Positions 1 to 8,401 of a stretch of DNA of 64,000 nt are shown in pieces. Position 1 is the stretch's first letter. Each line of letters starts with the position of its first letter. The notes under the pieces were generated by a model, which made no database searches, was not told the DNA's origin, and saw only the letters and a list, made by a program, of their open reading frames with translations. A program made the position numbers and the translations under genes. Source of the stretch: Inquilinus ginsengisoli_A (lineage in GTDB: Bacteria > Pseudomonadota > Alphaproteobacteria > DSM-16000 > Inquilinaceae); the NCBI RefSeq assembly GCF_031453975.1, contig NZ_JAVDPW010000012.1, forward strand, positions 143,058 through 207,057. Direction: 5' to 3'.

Positions 1-221
1 GCGGGCTCCAGCCGGGCCAGCAGCCGGTCGCCGGCCTCGGTCGGCGTGACGCTGCGGGTGGTGCGGTTCAAGAGCCGCACCCCCAGCCGCTCCTCCAGCC
101 CGCGGATCGCGTGGCTGACGGCGGAGGCGGACAGGGCCAGCTCGATCGCTGCGCGGCGGAAGCTGCGGTGCCGCGCCACCGCCGCGAACGCAGCCAGATC
201 GGGAAGGTCGGGACGCAGCAT
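1..221 (-). CDS. LysR-family transcriptional regulator, N-terminal part (runs off the left edge)
   Basis: Translating the minus strand from the ATG at 219-221 gives an N-terminal LysR winged-helix domain, starting MLRPDLPDLAAFAAVARHRS and including the recognition-helix run SASAVSHAIRGLEERLGVRL and then NRTTRSVTPTEAG. Only about 73 residues are inside the window, so the effector-binding domain cannot be assessed. The gene is divergent from the aldo-keto reductase at 348, with a 126-bp gap. This is the usual LysR arrangement, so the reductase is the likely target (inference). No clear T-N11-A box was picked out in the gap. The family call is firm; the inducer is unknown. Confidence 0.85.
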   Translation of the reverse strand, partial: MLRPDLPDLAAFAAVARHRSFRRAAIELALSASAVSHAIRGLEERLGVRLLNRTTRSVTPTEAGDRLLARLEP

Positions 222-347
222 TGCTGAATTCCATTCATCAGCTCATGCCCATATCTACGGGTTATCGCATGATCGCCCAACCCCCATTCTCCTGGCGTGC
301 CGCAGCGGTCGACGCGACCGGCGGCCTCGAAATCCAGGAGAAGAACC

Positions 348-1337
348 ATGGACAGACGCTCTCTCGGCCAGGACGGCACCACCGTCTCCGCCATCGGCCT
401 CGGCTGCATGGGCATGTCCGAATTCTACGGCCCCCGCGACGACGCCCAGTCGCTCGACACCCTCGCCGCGGCGCTGGAGCACGGCATCGATTTCCTCGAC
501 ACCGCCGACTTGTACGGGTCGGGGCACAATGAGGAGCTGATCGGCCGCTTCCTCAAGGGCCGCCGCGGCCAGGTGGTGCTGGCCACCAAATTCGGCATCG
601 TGCGCGAGCCTGGCGTCGCCGGGCGGCGGATCGACAACTCGCCGGCCTATATCCGGGCCGCGGTCGAGGCCTCGCTGCAGCGCCTGGGCACCGATGTCAT
701 CGACCTCTACTACATGCATCGCCGCAACATCGACGTGCCGGTCGAGGAGTCGGTCGGCGCCATGGCCGAGCTGGTGAAGGCGGGCAAGGTGCGGCAGATC
801 GGCCTGTCCGAGGTGTCGGCCGAGACGCTGCGCCGGGCTCATGCGGTGCACCCGATCGCGGCGGTGCAGAGCGAATATTCGTTGTGGACCCGCGACCAGG
901 AACGCAGCGGGGTGCTGGCGGCCTGCCGCGAACTGGGCACCACCCTCGTCGCCTATTCGCCGCTCGGCCGCGCCTTCCTCACCGGCGCGGTGACCGACAC
1001 CTCGTCGCTGGCGGCGGATGATTTCCGCCGCGTCAATCCGCGCTTCGCCGAAGACGCGATGGCGCAGAACCGGCGCCTGGCCGAGGCCTTCGGCGACTTC
1101 GCCGCCGATCTCGGGGCCAGGCCGGCCCAGGTGGCGCTGGCCTGGCTGCTGTCGAAGCACGACCACGTCGTGCCGATCCCGGGCACCAAGCGCCGCAGCT
1201 ACCTCGCCGAGAACGCGGCCGCCGCCTCGCTCCGGCTGACGGCGGAGCAGGTGGCGGCGCTGGACGCCCTGTTCGCGCCGGAGGCCGTCGCCGGCACCCG
1301 CTACAACGAGGCGGGGATGAAGGACGTGGGACTGTAA
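348..1337 (+). CDS. Aldo/keto reductase
   Basis: A 329-residue (alpha/beta)8-barrel NADPH-dependent oxidoreductase of the aldo-keto reductase superfamily, predicted cytoplasmic, reducing aldehydes or ketones. The catalytic tetrad is visible: Asp51 and Tyr56 (DTADLYGSG), Lys81 (LATKFG) and His124 (YYMHRRN). The GLGCMGMSEFYG start and the QSEYSLWTRDQE stretch resemble the YakC/AKR13-type bacterial branch. The ATG at 348 is preceded by AGGAG at the right distance. An in-frame start at 297 would add 17 residues unlike the family. It is divergent from the LysR gene to its left. The substrate cannot be read from the sequence. Confidence 0.92.
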   Translation: MDRRSLGQDGTTVSAIGLGCMGMSEFYGPRDDAQSLDTLAAALEHGIDFLDTADLYGSGHNEELIGRFLKGRRGQVVLATKFGIVREPGVAGRRIDNSPAYIRAAVEASLQRLGTDVIDLYYMHRRNIDVPVEESVGAMAELVKAGKVRQIGLSEVSAETLRRAHAVHPIAAVQSEYSLWTRDQERSGVLAACRELGTTLVAYSPLGRAFLTGAVTDTSSLAADDFRRVNPRFAEDAMAQNRRLAEAFGDFAADLGARPAQVALAWLLSKHDHVVPIPGTKRRSYLAENAAAASLRLTAEQVAALDALFAPEAVAGTRYNEAGMKDVGL

Positions 1338-1384
1338 CCATTGATGCCTTGCCGCCTGGGGCCGGTCCCGACTATCCAGGCGGC

Positions 1385-1849
1385 ATGCGCATCCTGTTCG
1401 TCTGCACCGGCAACATCTGCCGCTCGCCGACCGCCGAGGCGGTGATGCGGGCCAGGCTGGCCGCCGCCGGGTTGGACCATGAGGTCGACGGCGCCGGCCT
1501 GCAGGGCTTCCATGCCGGCGAGCCGCCGCATCCCCCGGCGATCCGGGCGGCGGCGTCGCGCGGCTACGACCTGCGCCCGCTGCGCGCCCGCAAGCTGGAG
1601 CGGGCGGATTTCCGCCGTTTCGACCTGCTGCTGGCGATGGATCACGGCCATCTCGCCCGGATGCGCCGCCTGTCCGCCGCCGGCAGCGGCCGGGTCGGCC
1701 TGTTCCTGGATTTCGCGCCGGGGCTGGAGGGCCAGGACGTGCCCGACCCCTATTACGGCGACAGCGCCGGCTTCGAGCATGTGCTGGACCTGATCGAGGC
1801 CGGCTGCGACGGCCTGCTCACCGCGCTGCGCGACGGGCGGCTGGGCTAA
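1385..1849 (+). CDS. Low-molecular-weight protein-tyrosine-phosphatase family protein
   Basis: A 154-residue LMW-PTP. The P-loop C-x5-R-S is at residues 7-14 (VCTGNICRSP) and the general-acid loop DPYYGD lies near residue 120. Length is normal for the family. The ATG at 1385 puts the first strand (MRILFVC) at the N-terminus as in homologues; the upstream in-frame start at 1349 would add an unrelated tail. The 3' end overlaps the convergent malG-type gene by 4 nt. LMW-PTP proteins dephosphorylate phosphotyrosine, but some bacterial members sit with fructosamine-kinase homologues and act on sugar phosphates attached to proteins. Such a kinase homologue lies at 8385, so that role is possible here (inference). 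Confidence 0.93.
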   Translation: MRILFVCTGNICRSPTAEAVMRARLAAAGLDHEVDGAGLQGFHAGEPPHPPAIRAAASRGYDLRPLRARKLERADFRRFDLLLAMDHGHLARMRRLSAAGSGRVGLFLDFAPGLEGQDVPDPYYGDSAGFEHVLDLIEAGCDGLLTALRDGRLG

Positions 1850-2709
1850 CCCTTGATCGCCCCCGCCGTCAGCCCGGCGACGATCTTGCGCTGGAACACC
1901 AGCACCAGGACGATCAGCGGCAGGGTCACCACCACCGAGGCCGCCATGATCGGGCCGAACGGGTATTCGTAGCGGCTGCCGCCGGAGATGGTGGCGATCG
2001 CCACCGGCACCGTGCGGTTCTCGTCCGACAGGATGAAGGTCAGGGCGAACAGGAACTCGTTCCAGGCCTGGATGAAGGCCAGCAGGCCGGTCGAGGCCAG
2101 GGCCGGGCCCATCAGCGGCAGCAGCACGCTGACCAGCACCCGCCAGTGCGAGGCGCCGTCGATCAGCGCCGCCTCCTCCAGCTCGCGCGGGATGTCCTGG
2201 ATGAAGCCGGTCAGCACCCAGACGGTGAAGGGCAGGGTGAAGATCAGATAGGCGAAGGTCAGCGACCCCACCCGGTTGTACAGGCCGAACCAGCGCACCA
2301 GCTCGAACATCCCCGACAGCACCACGATCTGCGGGAAGATCGAGATCATCAGGATCACCAGCAGCACCGTCCGCCGCAGCGGGAAGTCCAGCCGCCCGAG
2401 CGCATAGGCGGCGCCGAGAGCGAGCAGCAGCGAGATCGCGGTGGTCGATCCGGCGACGATCAGCGAGTTGACGATCGACCCCAGGAACACCGGGTCGTGC
2501 AGCAGCGCCTTGTAGTAGATCAGGTCGAAGGCCGGCAGCAGCGTCGCCTCGAACAGCGATGCCCCGGTCTTCAGCGAGGACACGATCGCCCAGTAGTAGG
2601 GGAACAAGGTGTAGATCAGCACCAGCACCACGGCGACGCCGAGGCCGATGCTCTTCAGCAGCCGGCGGCGGCGGTAGCGGGCCAGGATGGAGGCGGCCGC
2701 GACGGTCAT
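1846..2709 (-). CDS. Carbohydrate ABC transporter permease, MalG type
   Basis: A 287-residue inner-membrane subunit with about six hydrophobic segments. The BPD_transp_1 EAA loop is visible (RELEEAALIDGASHWRVLVS) ahead of the ATPase-contacting region, and the C-terminus is of the RKIVAGLTAGAIKG type found in MalG-family permeases. The start ATG at 2707-2709 overlaps the stop of the upstream permease (ATGA), showing translational coupling. It is the last gene of the minus-strand sugar operon that begins at 7486 and converges on the LMW-PTP gene. No ATP-binding subunit follows it. Confidence 0.93.
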   Translation of the reverse strand: MTVAAASILARYRRRRLLKSIGLGVAVVLVLIYTLFPYYWAIVSSLKTGASLFEATLLPAFDLIYYKALLHDPVFLGSIVNSLIVAGSTTAISLLLALGAAYALGRLDFPLRRTVLLVILMISIFPQIVVLSGMFELVRWFGLYNRVGSLTFAYLIFTLPFTVWVLTGFIQDIPRELEEAALIDGASHWRVLVSVLLPLMGPALASTGLLAFIQAWNEFLFALTFILSDENRTVPVAIATISGGSRYEYPFGPIMAASVVVTLPLIVLVLVFQRKIVAGLTAGAIKG

Positions 2710-3598
2710 CGCATGCTCGTCCGGTCCAGCCGGATCGCGCCGATGATGACGATGGCGATCAGGGCGATCAGCAGGAACACCCAGGTCGAGGCGGCGGAGC
2801 CGTAACCGAGCTCCTGGAAGCTGACCAGCTGGTTGCGGGCGTAGATCGAGATGGTCATGGTCGGGTCGCCGTTGCCGCCGAGGACGTAGCTGAGGTCGAA
2901 CATGCGCAGCGCGTCGAGGGTGCGGAACAGCACCGCGACGCCCAGCGGCACCCGCAGCATCGGCAGGGTGATCGAGGTCAGGCGCTTCCACGCCGAGATG
3001 CCGTCGACCCGCGCCGCCTCGTGGATCTCGGCCGGAATCAGCTGCAGTCCGGCCAGGATCAGCAGCACCATGAACGGCGTGGTGATCCAGACGTCGACGA
3101 AGATGACGACGCCCAGCGCCAGCGCCGGGTCGGCGGTCCAGGCCACGCCCTTGTCGATCAAATGCAGGTCGATCAGCAGCCGGTTGATGATGCCGAACTG
3201 GTCGTGCAGCAGCCATTCCCAGATCTTGGCCGAAACCACCACCGGGATCGACCACGGCACCAGGATGGCGGCGCGCAGCACCCCGCGGCCGGGGATCGCC
3301 TGGTTCAGCAGCAGGGCGATGGCGAGGCCCAGCACCGTCTCCAGCGCCACCGAGGCGATGGTGAAGACCAGGGTGTTCTCGACCGCCCGCCACCATTGCG
3401 GGTCCTGGGCGACGTCGATGAAGTTGTCGAGCCAGACGAAGCCGTAATTGGCGGGGTCGTCGAGTGTGGCGTCGGTGGTGGAGAAGAACAGGGTGCGCGC
3501 AGCAGCGGCCACAGCGCCACCAGCGCCAGCGCCGCCAGGGTCGGCGCCAGGAACAGCCACGCGGCCCGTCGGTGCGATCGGGCGATGCGGCCGGTCAT
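2706..3598 (-). pseudogene. Carbohydrate ABC transporter permease, MalF type, with apparent frameshift
   Basis: The N-terminus of a MalF/UgpA-type permease starts at ATG 3596-3598 (MTGRIARSHRRAAWLFLAP, first transmembrane helix, then LWPLLR). The rest continues in a different frame from TLFFSTTDATLDDP onward, with the EAA loop at AEIHEAARVDGISAWKRLT. The frames join if one GC dinucleotide is removed from the GCGCGC tract at 3495-3500. As sequenced, no single frame gives a complete protein. The longest downstream frame starts at 3560 and lacks transmembrane helix 1. This may be a real disruption, a slippage-prone tract or a sequencing error. Gene order puts it between the binding protein and the MalG-type permease, coupled to the latter by ATGA. 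Confidence 0.8.
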
Positions 3599-3616
3599 GG
3601 GGTGGGCCCCATGATT

Positions 3617-3791
3617 GAGTCCCCCCTCCCCCTGCGGGAGGGGGGTAGGGGGAGGGGGGTCGCGCCGCAAGGGCCGCCGGTCCCGGCCATAGCGTCGCCG
3701 TTTCCCCAAGGCTTGGGATGCATGGATGCGGAGCCCTGCCTCGGCAACCCCCTCCCCCTAGCCCCCTCCCGCAAGGGGAGGGGGGACAAGG
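3617..3791. repeat. Paired C/G-tract palindromic repeat (REP/BIME-like), copy 1
   Basis: Two copies of a unit of the form CCCCTCCCC(C/T)TGCGGGAG followed by GGGGGTAGGGGGAGGGG lie in inverted orientation at 3617-3662 and 3745-3791, separated by about 80 bp of unrelated sequence. The same arrangement recurs at 33118-33290. It fills the 240-bp gap between the solute-binding-protein gene and the permease genes of one operon. Confidence 0.85.
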
Positions 3792-3838
3792 AAGGGAGCG
3801 GTTGGGCGAGCAGCACCGGCGCTATCCCTGGCGAGCCA

Positions 3839-5101
3839 TCACCACTTCGCCCGCTTCTTCAGCTGCTCCAGCTGCTGGGCCAGCTCGGCCACGGCGGCTT
3901 CGGGCTTCTCGTCGCCGGTCAGCACCGCATGCACCGACTTCGAGAAGGCTTGCGACACCCGGTTGTAGCTGGCGCCGGTGGCGGAGGAGGGGCGGGCGAT
4001 GCTGTCGGCGAAGGCGGCCTGGGTGTCCTTCAGGAAGGGCAGCTTGGCCAGCACCTCGGGGTCGTCGTACAGCGCCGCCACCGTCGGGTTGTAGGCGCCC
4101 TGGATCGCCCGGCGCTTCTGGTCGGCGGCGCCGGTCATGTAGCGGATCAGGCTGACCGCCGCCTCCTTGTTCTCGGAATATTTCGACACGCCGAGATAGG
4201 CCGGACCCAGGCAGCCGCTCGACTTCTCCCCCGCCGCGCCGACCGGCAGCGCCGCCACCCCGACCTTGCCGACCAGGGCGCCGCCCGCGGCCTGCGAGGT
4301 GCCCCAGACATAGGGCCAGTTGCGCAGGAACACGGCCTTGCCGCTCTCGAACACGGCGCGGGAGCTTTCCTCGTCATAGCCCAGCACGCCCTGCGGGCTG
4401 ATGGTGTCGATCCAGCCATGGGCCAGGGCCAGCGCCGCGGCCGCCTTGGGGTTGTCGATGGTGACCGCGCCCTTGTCGTCGATCACGGTGCCGCCGCCGG
4501 CGCTGGCCACCCATTCGATGGCGTCGCAGGTCAGCCCCTCATAGGATTTGCCCTGCCAGACGAAGCCCCACATGTCGGCATCGCCGGCCTTGCGCTCGCC
4601 ATCCTGCACCGCCTTGGCCGTCTCGGTCAGCTCGGCCCAGGTCTTGGGCGCCGTCTTGCCATACTTCTCCAGCAGGTCCTTGCGGTAGAACATCAGCCCG
4701 GTGTCCATGTACCAGGGCAGTGCCAGCAGGTGGCCGTCGATGGTCGCGGCGTCGATCGTGGTCGGGAAATGCGCGGCCACCTCCTCCTTCGGCACCAGGG
4801 TGCCGAGGTCGAGCAGGTGGTTCTTCAGCATGCCCATCCAGATCACGTCGATCACCAGCACGTCGACATCGGTCGACTGCGCCGCCAGCATCTGCTGGTA
4901 CAGCGGCACCGCGTCGTCCCAGGACGCCGGCATCTTGTTGATCGAGACGGCGTTGCCGGACTGCTTCGCCCAGGCTTCGGCGGCGCTGCTGCACAGATCG
5001 TAGTCGGTGGCGCCGCAGAACAGCTTCACCGTCGCGGCCTGGGCGCCGGTCGCGGCGAAGCCGGCCAGCATGGCGGCCAGGGATAGGGTTGCAATCTTCA
5101 C
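3839..5101 (-). CDS. Extracellular solute-binding protein (sugar ABC transporter, family 1)
   Basis: A 420-residue periplasmic binding protein of the MalE/UgpB type. A typical Sec signal peptide (MKIATLSLAAMLAGFAATGAQA) is followed by a mature protein starting near ATVKLFCGAT. Family-like stretches include ALPWYMDTGLMFYRKDLLEKYG, seen around residues 128-150, and FLRNWPYVW further on. Length is normal. It lies downstream of the PfkB kinase gene (67-nt gap) and upstream of the permeases, from which it is separated by paired palindromes that could protect its message end. It should determine what the locus imports; the sugar cannot be named from sequence alone. Confidence 0.93.
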   Translation of the reverse strand: MKIATLSLAAMLAGFAATGAQAATVKLFCGATDYDLCSSAAEAWAKQSGNAVSINKMPASWDDAVPLYQQMLAAQSTDVDVLVIDVIWMGMLKNHLLDLGTLVPKEEVAAHFPTTIDAATIDGHLLALPWYMDTGLMFYRKDLLEKYGKTAPKTWAELTETAKAVQDGERKAGDADMWGFVWQGKSYEGLTCDAIEWVASAGGGTVIDDKGAVTIDNPKAAAALALAHGWIDTISPQGVLGYDEESSRAVFESGKAVFLRNWPYVWGTSQAAGGALVGKVGVAALPVGAAGEKSSGCLGPAYLGVSKYSENKEAAVSLIRYMTGAADQKRRAIQGAYNPTVAALYDDPEVLAKLPFLKDTQAAFADSIARPSSATGASYNRVSQAFSKSVHAVLTGDEKPEAAVAELAQQLEQLKKRAKW

Positions 5102-5168
5102 GGGTCCCTCCGTTCAAGCCCCTGTTTGCGTTCTCTTCCGTCGGTCCGGGCGGGTTGGTCCCGCCGCG

Positions 5169-6104
5169 TCAGCTGGAGGCCGCGGCCTCGTGTCGAACCA
5201 TCGCCAGCAGCCCGTCCTCGTCCGGCAGCGTGCTGCCGCCATGGCCGGTGGTGGCCAGCGTGCCGCAGGCCACGGCCAGGGCGACGCTGTCGCGGAAGTC
5301 GCAGCCGCGCAGCCGGCCGTAGAGGAATCCGGCGTTGAAGCTGTCGCCGGCGCCTGTCGTGTCGACCACCGCGACCGCGGGCGCCGCCACGCTGCAGCGC
5401 CGGCCGCGGCTGAGGCCGATTGCCCCGGCGGCGCCGCGCTTGACCAGCACGGTCGGCACCATCGTCGCCAGCCGCTCCAACGCCGCCTCGGCCGTGGCCT
5501 CGCCGGTGAAGCCGATGGCCTCGGATTCATTGGGCAGGAAGACGTCGACCTCGCGGAACAGCTCAGCCACGCCAGGCGTGTCGATGCGGTGCGCCACATG
5601 CTGGCAGTCGAGGCAGACCAGGATCCCCCGCTGCCGCGCCGCCCGGGCCAGGGCCAGCAGCTCCGGCTCCAGCCGGAAGCTCTGCAGCAGCAGCGCGCGC
5701 GGCGCCACGGCGTCCAGCACCTCCGGCGCCGGCGGCAGGTCGTCGCGCACGGCGTAGCTGACGAAGCCGCGGTCATGGGCGAAGGAGAAGGACGCGCTGA
5801 CCCGCTCCAGCGGGTGGTCGAGGCGCCGGAACAGCCGGTCGTCCAGCCCCTCCGCCTGCGCCGCCTCCAGCGCCAGGCGGCTGAACAGGTCGGTGCCGAA
5901 ATCGGCCGCCCACACCGTCCTCAGCCCCAGCCGGTGCAGCGCCATGGCGGTGGTGAAGCTGGCGCCGGGCAGCATGCCGAAGCCGCGGGCGAACAGGTCG
6001 GCGCCCAGCCGCGGCACCTCCGGCAGCCCGGTGAAGATCAGGTCCCAGTAGTATTCGCCGACCACGACGACGTCGCAGCCCTCGGCATGGGGGCCGCCGG
6101 TCAT
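5169..6104 (-). CDS. PfkB-family carbohydrate kinase
   Basis: A 311-residue ribokinase-fold sugar kinase, cytoplasmic, transferring phosphate from ATP to a sugar or nucleoside hydroxyl. The C-terminal PfkB signature DTTGAGDSFNAG is at residues 248-259 and contains the catalytic Asp of the GAGD motif. The N-terminal glycine-rich GEYYWDLIFTGLPEVPRLG region and the NESEAIGFTGE segment also fit the family. Its start overlaps the stop of the GH4 glycosidase by 4 nt (ATGA), so the two are translated together. Substrate is unknown. The combination with a GntR regulator and an ATPase-less transporter resembles the layout of fructoselysine (frl) operons, whose kinase FrlD belongs to this family, but a glycosidase replaces the deglycase. 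Confidence 0.92.
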   Translation of the reverse strand: MTGGPHAEGCDVVVVGEYYWDLIFTGLPEVPRLGADLFARGFGMLPGASFTTAMALHRLGLRTVWAADFGTDLFSRLALEAAQAEGLDDRLFRRLDHPLERVSASFSFAHDRGFVSYAVRDDLPPAPEVLDAVAPRALLLQSFRLEPELLALARAARQRGILVCLDCQHVAHRIDTPGVAELFREVDVFLPNESEAIGFTGEATAEAALERLATMVPTVLVKRGAAGAIGLSRGRRCSVAAPAVAVVDTTGAGDSFNAGFLYGRLRGCDFRDSVALAVACGTLATTGHGGSTLPDEDGLLAMVRHEAAASS

Positions 6105-7486
6105 TGCCAGTTGCCGACGTAAGGCGCGTGGGCGGTCAGGTATTCGTCGACCAGCGCCTCGGCCCGGGAATAGGACAGCACCAGCGGGTGCGCCACCAGG
6201 GCCTCCACCGCCAGGTCGCGGTCGCGGTCGCGGATCGCCTGCACCGCCAGCCGCTCATAGCGCTTGATGGCGTGCACCAGCTGGGCCTGCGCCTCCGGCA
6301 TCGGGCCGATCGGCAGCGGCCGCACCCCGTCGCGGTCGACCACGCAGCTGACCTCGACCACATCCTCGTCGCGCAGCCCCTCGATCGCGCCCCGGTTCGG
6401 CACGTTCAGCCCGCTGTACAGCGGCTTGCCGGTCTCCAGCGCATCGACCAGGTCCAGCGCGACCCCGGCATAGCCCTCGCCCTCGTCGCCCTTGGGCACG
6501 GCGGCATCGGCCGCCAAAGCGCGGTCGGCCTCCTCCATGCTCGGCGCCCCGTCCTGGGCGTAGTGCATGTAGGTGGCGTTGCGGCGGTGGGCGTAGGCGT
6601 GGTAGGCGCGCAGCGCCAGGTCCGGGTTGCGGCGCCAGTCCAGGGCGGTCAGCTGGTCGATCAGCCCGTGGTTCAGGTCCAGGATCTCCTCGCCGCGGGT
6701 GCGCGAATCCGACCGGATCGCGTCGACCGCCTTCTCGGCATAGTAGAAGTAATAGAGGTACTCGTTGATCCACATCCCATGGCGGCGGACCACGCGCGGG
6801 CTGAACACCTTCTGGGCCGAGGCGGCCAGGAAGGCGTCGTCGGCCAAGAGGCGCGGCAGCACGTCCTCGCCGCCGATCTCGGCGCGGCGGGTGAAGGACA
6901 GGTGGTTCAGGCCGAACACCTCGGTGCGGACCGCCTTCTCCGGCACGCCGTACCAGCGCGCCACCGCCGACTGGGCGGCGTTGGCGCCGTCGCAGATGCC
7001 GATGCTGCGGTCGTGGCCGGCGTCGCGCAGGGCCTGGGTGACCAGGCCGGCCGGGTTGGTGAAGTTGAACAGCCAGGCATCGGGGCTGACCCGCTTCAGC
7101 AGGTCGGCATAGCCCAGGATGGTCGGGATGCTGCGCAGCGCCATGGCGAAGCCGCCCGGCCCTGTGGTCTCCTGCCCCAGCACGCCATGCGCCAGGGCGA
7201 TGCGCTCGTCCTTGATGCGGCCTTCCTCCAGCCCCGGCCGGACCGTGGTCACGACATAGGCGGCGCCGTCCAGCGCCCGCTCGGGATCCAGGCTGGTGGT
7301 GATCTTCACCGGCGACTTCATCTGCCGGGCGATCAGCGTGCCCAGGCCGCCGAACAGCTCCAGCCGCGGCCCGTCGATGTCGAGCAGGCACAGCTCGGTC
7401 AGGTTGCTCCATTCCGCCCGGCGCAGCGCCGATTCGATGAACAGGGGGGCGCGGACTCCGCCGCCGCCGACCAGGGTCAGTTTCAT
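6101..7486 (-). CDS. Glycoside hydrolase family 4 (NAD+/Mn2+-dependent glycosidase)
   Basis: A 461-residue GH4 enzyme. The N-terminal dinucleotide-binding loop (TLVGGGGVRAP, residues 4-14) supports NAD+ use. FNFTNPAG, the Cys of GICDGANA and the His of GLNHLSFTRR match the cofactor and metal-ligand regions; in characterised GH4 enzymes a Cys and a His bind Mn2+. The GLNHLS motif is closest to the LicH/CelF 6-phospho-beta-glucosidase branch. The ATG at 7486 is chosen because it starts directly with the Rossmann strand; the 8 extra upstream residues would lie toward the operator. It is the first gene of the operon, divergent from GntR. With ABC import, the substrate is either unphosphorylated or is phosphorylated by the coupled PfkB kinase (inference). 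Confidence 0.93.
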   Translation of the reverse strand: MKLTLVGGGGVRAPLFIESALRRAEWSNLTELCLLDIDGPRLELFGGLGTLIARQMKSPVKITTSLDPERALDGAAYVVTTVRPGLEEGRIKDERIALAHGVLGQETTGPGGFAMALRSIPTILGYADLLKRVSPDAWLFNFTNPAGLVTQALRDAGHDRSIGICDGANAAQSAVARWYGVPEKAVRTEVFGLNHLSFTRRAEIGGEDVLPRLLADDAFLAASAQKVFSPRVVRRHGMWINEYLYYFYYAEKAVDAIRSDSRTRGEEILDLNHGLIDQLTALDWRRNPDLALRAYHAYAHRRNATYMHYAQDGAPSMEEADRALAADAAVPKGDEGEGYAGVALDLVDALETGKPLYSGLNVPNRGAIEGLRDEDVVEVSCVVDRDGVRPLPIGPMPEAQAQLVHAIKRYERLAVQAIRDRDRDLAVEALVAHPLVLSYSRAEALVDEYLTAHAPYVGNWQ

Positions 7487-7513
7487 GGGGCCTCCCGGGA
7501 ACCGGCCCAAGTT

Positions 7514-7535
7514 ATGACTGGTTATAACCAGTCAT
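7514..7535. promoter_or_regulatory. Perfect 22-bp palindrome, probable GntR operator
   Basis: Each half is ATGACTGGTTA followed by its exact reverse complement TAACCAGTCAT, with no spacer. It lies 27 bp upstream of the GH4 start and 89 bp upstream of the GntR start, in the only divergent promoter region of the locus. GntR dimers bind such symmetric sites, so autoregulation and control of the sugar operon are likely. Confidence 0.8.
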
Positions 7536-7624
7536 GTCAACGGTGGCCGGACGCCGGATTTGCGTGTATGCAGCAGTCATGGATTCGCCCTCGCCGCGCC
7601 GGAGATTCCGTGCCGCATGATGCC

Positions 7625-8401
7625 ATGAACGACGATCCGATCACCGCCGGGGTGCGGCGCGACGACCCGCAGCCGCTGTACCGCCAGATCAAGCAGCGGA
7701 TCCGCGAGCAGATCGACCGCGGCGAGCTCGGCACCGATGCCAAGCTGGCGTCGGAGCGCGAGCTGGAGAAGCAATACGGCGTCAGCCGCATCACCGTGCG
7801 CCAGGCGGTGCGCGAGCTGGTGGCGGAAGGCTGGCTGCACAGCCATCCCGGCCGCGGCTTCTTCGTGGCGCGGCGCGAGGAGGCCTATGAGCTGCACCTG
7901 CTGCGCAGCTTCACCGCCATCGCCGAGGCGCATGGACGGGTGCCGGCCAGCCGGCTGATCGACGGCCGGGTCTGCCCGGCGCCGGCGGAGATCGCGCGGC
8001 CGCTGTTCCTGCCGGTCGGCGCCGATGTGGTGATGCTGAAGCGGCTGCGCTGCCTCGACGGCCAGCCGATGGTGCTGACCCAGGACTGGTTCGCCGCCGG
8101 GTTGGTGCCGGGGATACTCGACCTCGACTGGTCGACCGGCAACCGCTCGCTCTACGCCGAGATCCGCGACCGCTACCGGCTGCGCCCGGACAGCGGCCGC
8201 ACCACGCTGAGCGCCCGCCTGGCCAATGAGGAGGAGGCGCGGCTGCTGGAGCTGGCGCCGCCGGCGGCGGTGCTGACGGTCGAGCAGATCGCCTATGACC
8301 CGCAGGGAAGGCCGGTGAACATGACCTTCTCCAGCCACCACCCGCTGCGCTATCCCCTCAGCCTCGACCAGCGCGGCCAGAAGGATGCGGCGGGTGGCTG
8401 A
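7625..8401 (+). CDS. GntR-family regulator (HutC type, UTRA domain)
   Basis: A 258-residue repressor-type regulator. The N-terminal winged helix (PLYRQIKQRIREQIDRGELG, then SERELEKQYGVSRITVRQAV) covers roughly residues 17-75 and is followed by a UTRA effector-binding domain with the typical LKRLRCLDGQPMVLTQDWF and LTVEQIAYDPQGRPVNMTFS strands. The start at 7625 is the first ATG close to the conserved domain; upstream in-frame starts (GTG 7610, ATG 7568) would add a non-conserved tail. It faces the GH4 operon across a perfect palindrome, so a role as ligand-relieved repressor of sugar uptake is likely. Its 3' end overlaps the fructosamine-kinase-like gene by 17 nt. Confidence 0.92.
   Translation: MNDDPITAGVRRDDPQPLYRQIKQRIREQIDRGELGTDAKLASERELEKQYGVSRITVRQAVRELVAEGWLHSHPGRGFFVARREEAYELHLLRSFTAIAEAHGRVPASRLIDGRVCPAPAEIARPLFLPVGADVVMLKRLRCLDGQPMVLTQDWFAAGLVPGILDLDWSTGNRSLYAEIRDRYRLRPDSGRTTLSARLANEEEARLLELAPPAAVLTVEQIAYDPQGRPVNMTFSSHHPLRYPLSLDQRGQKDAAGG

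Noticed and set aside
3617..3791. CRISPR-like repeat array
   Set aside because: There are only two units, inverted rather than direct, with no regular spacers and no cas genes.
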